24,091 bases of DNA, from contig JAGGVT010000011.1 in the NCBI GenBank assembly GCA_021157815.1, positions 1-24,091 of the forward strand. The letters run 5' to 3'. Of this stretch, positions 21,348-24,091 are shown piece after piece. Under the pieces are notes generated by a model. The model did not search any database, was not told the origin of the DNA, and saw nothing but the letters and a program-made list of their open reading frames with translations. The position numbers and the translations under genes were made by a program. Origin of the DNA: a bacterium (lineage in GTDB: Bacteria; JAJVIF01; JAGGVT01). Positions within the stretch are counted from its first letter, which is position 1. Every line of letters starts with the position of its first letter.

Positions 21348-23879
21348 ATGGCAAAGAAAGCGGATGAGAAATACACTCCATCAATGAAACAGTATTTCGG
21401 GATTAAAGCGAAATATCCCGACTCGATACTCTTTTTCCGCATGGGTGATTTTTATGAGATGTTCGGCTCCGACGCCGAGGAAGCCGCAGCAATCCTGAAT
21501 ATCGCGCTGACATCACGCCACAAGGGGAGCGAGAATCCAATCCCGATGTGCGGGGTGCCGTTTCATGCCGCTACTCCATATCTGAAAAAGCTCATCGATG
21601 CCGGACGGAAAGTCGCTGTTTGTGAGCAGATTGGCGATCCTAAAAAAGCGAAGGGGATTGTTGAGCGGGAGGTTGTTCGAGTCCTCACGCCGGGAACTCT
21701 TCTGGAGGATGAATTCCTTGAGGAGGGTTCTCGTAATTATCTTGCATCGATTGCAATTGATAATGGCAGAATCGGACTCGCGCTTGTTGAACTATCCATG
21801 GGCGCATTTCTGGCTACTGATTTTGAGGACACTCAAGCCGGACGAAGTTTGATTATTGATGAGATTCGCAGGTTCAACACAAGCGAAATACTGGTGCCGG
21901 ATGGAATCGGTGTTGGCTGGCTTGATGATAGGAGAATCGCAATCGAGCGATACAGGATTAATCCCGGCGATGAATTCCGCGCTCGTGAGGTGCTGCAAAA
22001 CCGTCTGGGAATCGAGAATATCGATACGCATGATATTTCCGACAGCGCATCCGCAATGCTGGCATCCTATGGCATTTTGAAATATCTGGAAAAATCAAAC
22101 GCAGCCGCGTTGAGTGCGATTCGACGCCTGATTCTATATTGCGCGGATGATTTCCTTGTCCTTGACGATTCCACTCTAAAAAATCTGGAAATAACAGCGA
22201 ACATGCGCACGGGCGGACGTGACAATACTCTCATTCGTGTGCTTGACCGCACGAGAACACCGCTTGGACGTCGCGCGCTAGCTGAATGGGTTACTCGTCC
22301 GCTGACAAATCGCGTGCGAATTTTGAAACGCCACGATTCTGTGGGTGAATTAAAAGCGGAATCTCTTATCCGTGAATCAATCCGAGACCAGTTAAGGGGG
22401 ATTTCCGATTTGTCCCGCATCATCGCGCGAATTGTTTCGCAGATGGCGCATCCGCGGGATTTAATCGCTCTTCGAAACGCTCTTGAGAAAATTCCCGCAA
22501 TCCGTGAACTGCTTGAGCGTCTGAGCAGCGAATTGATTCAAAAAACACATGATGAATTAAATCCGCATCCTGAAGTTCTCGATTTGTTATGCAGCGCGAT
22601 TATAGCTGAGCCATCGCAAAATGTGTCGCCATCGATTTTTGTCGAGGGCTATTCGCCTGACTTGGATGAGATTCACAGGCTGACAACAGACAGTCGCGGT
22701 GTTCTTATTGAAATTCAGGAACGTGAACGCGCGCGAACATCAATTCATAAACTCAAAGTTACATACAATAAGATACATGGGTATTTCATCGAGATTCCTA
22801 AAACGCAAATATCGAAAGCGCCCGATGATTATTTCCGCAAGCAGACACTGGTAAACACTGAGCGTTATGTTACTCAGGAATTGAAAGATTTGGAGAGTAA
22901 AATCCTTTCAGCGCAGGAGCGGGGCGACGAATTGGCAAAGCAACTCTGGCGCGAGCTGCTGGAGAAACTGTCTGAATCCGCTGACAGCCTGTCATCCACC
23001 GCGCAGGCGATTGGCAGCCTGGATGTTCTTGTTTCACTTGCGCAATGCGCCGCTGAGGAGGGTTATGTCCGTGCCGAGATTTCAGATGAGCCGGTAATCG
23101 AAATGGCTGAATCACGCCATCCGGTGCTTGAGAAGGTAATGGGGCGCGATTCGTTTGTTCCGAATGATGCCGATTTCAGCCGTACTGGCGCGCAACTGAC
23201 AATTCTGACCGGTCCCAACATGGCGGGTAAATCTACTTACATGCGCCAGATTGCGCTTGCGATAATCATGAACCAAATCGGCGGATTCGTTCCCGCTAAA
23301 AAAGCGAAACTCGGCATTTTTGACAGGGTTTTCACACGAGTCGGAGCTACAGATGACCTTGCTCTCGGACAAAGCACGTTCATGGTCGAGATGAGCCAGA
23401 CAGCGCAGATTTTATCATCCGCTACTCCGCGAAGTTTTATAATCCTCGATGAAATCGGGCGCGGCACCAGCACATTCGATGGCCTCGCGCTTGCGTGGTC
23501 GATTGCGGAATATATCCACAACTCCCCTACGCTTGGTTCAATCACCATTTTCGCGACACACTATCACCAGCTGACTCTTCTAAGTGAATTTCTTGAACGT
23601 GTTAAAAATCTCAGGATTATGCTTAAAGAGGAAGGCGGGAAAATAATATTCCTCCGAAAAGTGGTTCCGGGACGCGCACAGAAAAGCTACGGCATCCAGG
23701 TAGCGCAACTGGCAGGACTTCCAGATGAGGTTCTAACTCGCGCGCGTGAAATATTCTCCGCAATAGAAAAAGAGCGTTTCGAGGTAAATATAGTCGGACG
23801 CTCCAAAGGCGACATGCCCCTGTTTGATTTACCCGACAAAGACGACGACAAAACCCAACAACAGGATTTGTTTGAGTAG
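21348..23879 (+). CDS. mutS: DNA mismatch repair protein MutS
   Basis: MutS recognises mismatches and small loops in new DNA and recruits MutL in an ATP-dependent way. The 843 residues cover the standard domain set. The mismatch-reading motif GDFYEMF lies at 33-39 (Phe35, Glu37), which marks MutS1 and excludes MutS2. The Walker A motif GPNMAGKST spans 622-630, and the Walker B/D-loop segment FIILDEIGRGTSTFDG includes Asp701-Glu702; an ATFATHYHQL switch histidine follows. The C-terminus ends in an acidic, low-complexity tail (DLPDKDDDKTQQQDLFE) whose final QxxLF-like motif resembles a beta-clamp binding site. No Shine-Dalgarno sequence precedes the ATG; the upstream CTCCC would not pair with 16S rRNA. 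mutL is not in the window. Confidence 0.96.
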   Translation: MAKKADEKYTPSMKQYFGIKAKYPDSILFFRMGDFYEMFGSDAEEAAAILNIALTSRHKGSENPIPMCGVPFHAATPYLKKLIDAGRKVAVCEQIGDPKKAKGIVEREVVRVLTPGTLLEDEFLEEGSRNYLASIAIDNGRIGLALVELSMGAFLATDFEDTQAGRSLIIDEIRRFNTSEILVPDGIGVGWLDDRRIAIERYRINPGDEFRAREVLQNRLGIENIDTHDISDSASAMLASYGILKYLEKSNAAALSAIRRLILYCADDFLVLDDSTLKNLEITANMRTGGRDNTLIRVLDRTRTPLGRRALAEWVTRPLTNRVRILKRHDSVGELKAESLIRESIRDQLRGISDLSRIIARIVSQMAHPRDLIALRNALEKIPAIRELLERLSSELIQKTHDELNPHPEVLDLLCSAIIAEPSQNVSPSIFVEGYSPDLDEIHRLTTDSRGVLIEIQERERARTSIHKLKVTYNKIHGYFIEIPKTQISKAPDDYFRKQTLVNTERYVTQELKDLESKILSAQERGDELAKQLWRELLEKLSESADSLSSTAQAIGSLDVLVSLAQCAAEEGYVRAEISDEPVIEMAESRHPVLEKVMGRDSFVPNDADFSRTGAQLTILTGPNMAGKSTYMRQIALAIIMNQIGGFVPAKKAKLGIFDRVFTRVGATDDLALGQSTFMVEMSQTAQILSSATPRSFIILDEIGRGTSTFDGLALAWSIAEYIHNSPTLGSITIFATHYHQLTLLSEFLERVKNLRIMLKEEGGKIIFLRKVVPGRAQKSYGIQVAQLAGLPDEVLTRAREIFSAIEKERFEVNIVGRSKGDMPLFDLPDKDDDKTQQQDLFE

Positions 23880-23895
23880 TTTTCCTGAGGTTTAA

Positions 23896-24091
23896 TACTA
23901 ATTTGACATCAAACAAAATGCAGTCATACAAAATGCAGTCGTATGTAATGCAGCCGTATGTAATGTCATTCCCGCGAAAGGGGCTGTTGAAAAAGCCCAT
24001 TATATCCCAGACCGTAGGGGCAACTCTCCGTGGTTGCCCTGTATTTATGCCAATATTTAGGGTAGGCACAGAGACCTACCCCCTACATTCA
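23896..24091. mobile_element. MITE-like element, copy 3, inverted and cut by the window edge, with its leading 15-bp repeats
   Basis: 15-bp units of the GTCGTATGTAATGCA type (about 23920-23965) lead to ATTCCCG, CGAAAG (23975-23980) and then GGGCTGTTGAAAAA from 23981. The interior reads as the reverse complement of copies 1 and 2: CCCAGACCGTAGGGGCAACTC, one 43-bp unit, then GGGTAGGCACAGAGACCTACC. The right end lies beyond base 24091. So the same element entered the same palindrome loop in the opposite orientation. Confidence 0.75.

Overview
The window looks like chromosomal DNA of an uncultured, Gram-negative-type bacterium with an outer membrane. An LptF/LptG permease pair implies lipopolysaccharide transport, and there are four predicted lipoproteins. 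Base composition is fairly balanced. Promoters of the sigma-70 type with a TATAAT box, often the extended form TGATATAAT, and Shine-Dalgarno sites such as GGAGG can be read by eye. I cannot name the phylum from sequence alone. Most gaps between genes are crowded with short palindromes and small repeat elements, as in several candidate phyla and planctomycete-like genomes, but that is not diagnostic.

Layout. 1-4262: a large lipoprotein gene on the minus strand (seven-bladed SBBP-type beta-propeller preceded by two duplicated Cys-containing domains), with a long degenerate direct repeat on both sides. 4263-4871: a 2-Cys peroxiredoxin whose peroxidatic cysteine codon is TGA, followed by a hairpin with a GGUC loop that fits a bacterial SECIS. 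I read it as a selenocysteine peroxiredoxin (PrxU type). 5176-7335: tandem lptF-lptG. 7443-8504: lipoprotein cyclophilin. 8824-12437: two overlapping signalling genes, a multi-domain SpoIIE/RsbU-type phosphatase with a degenerate anti-sigma-kinase-like tail, and a pseudo-receiver protein with an altered GGDEF domain. 12584-16785: a compact run plsC, dapB, asd, dapA, family-4 uracil-DNA glycosylase, YggT, carrying three steps of the lysine/diaminopimelate pathway. 17561-19126: minus-strand lipoprotein and ribokinase-like sugar kinase. 19538-20281: family-2 glycosyltransferase. 20747-21109: small minus-strand lipoprotein. 21348-23879: mutS.

The two observations I value most are the selenoprotein gene, which conventional gene calling would truncate or miss, and a small non-autonomous mobile element present three times (16890-17189, 19227-19355, from 23981). 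It has 14-bp terminal inverted repeats and sits in the loop of a common REP-like palindrome, flanked by a duplicated CGAAAG. An empty version of that target lies at 8689-8713. One copy has expanded an internal 43-bp unit to five copies. Several other families of long perfect hairpins occur.

All function calls come from motif recognition by eye. No database search, folding program or alignment was run.
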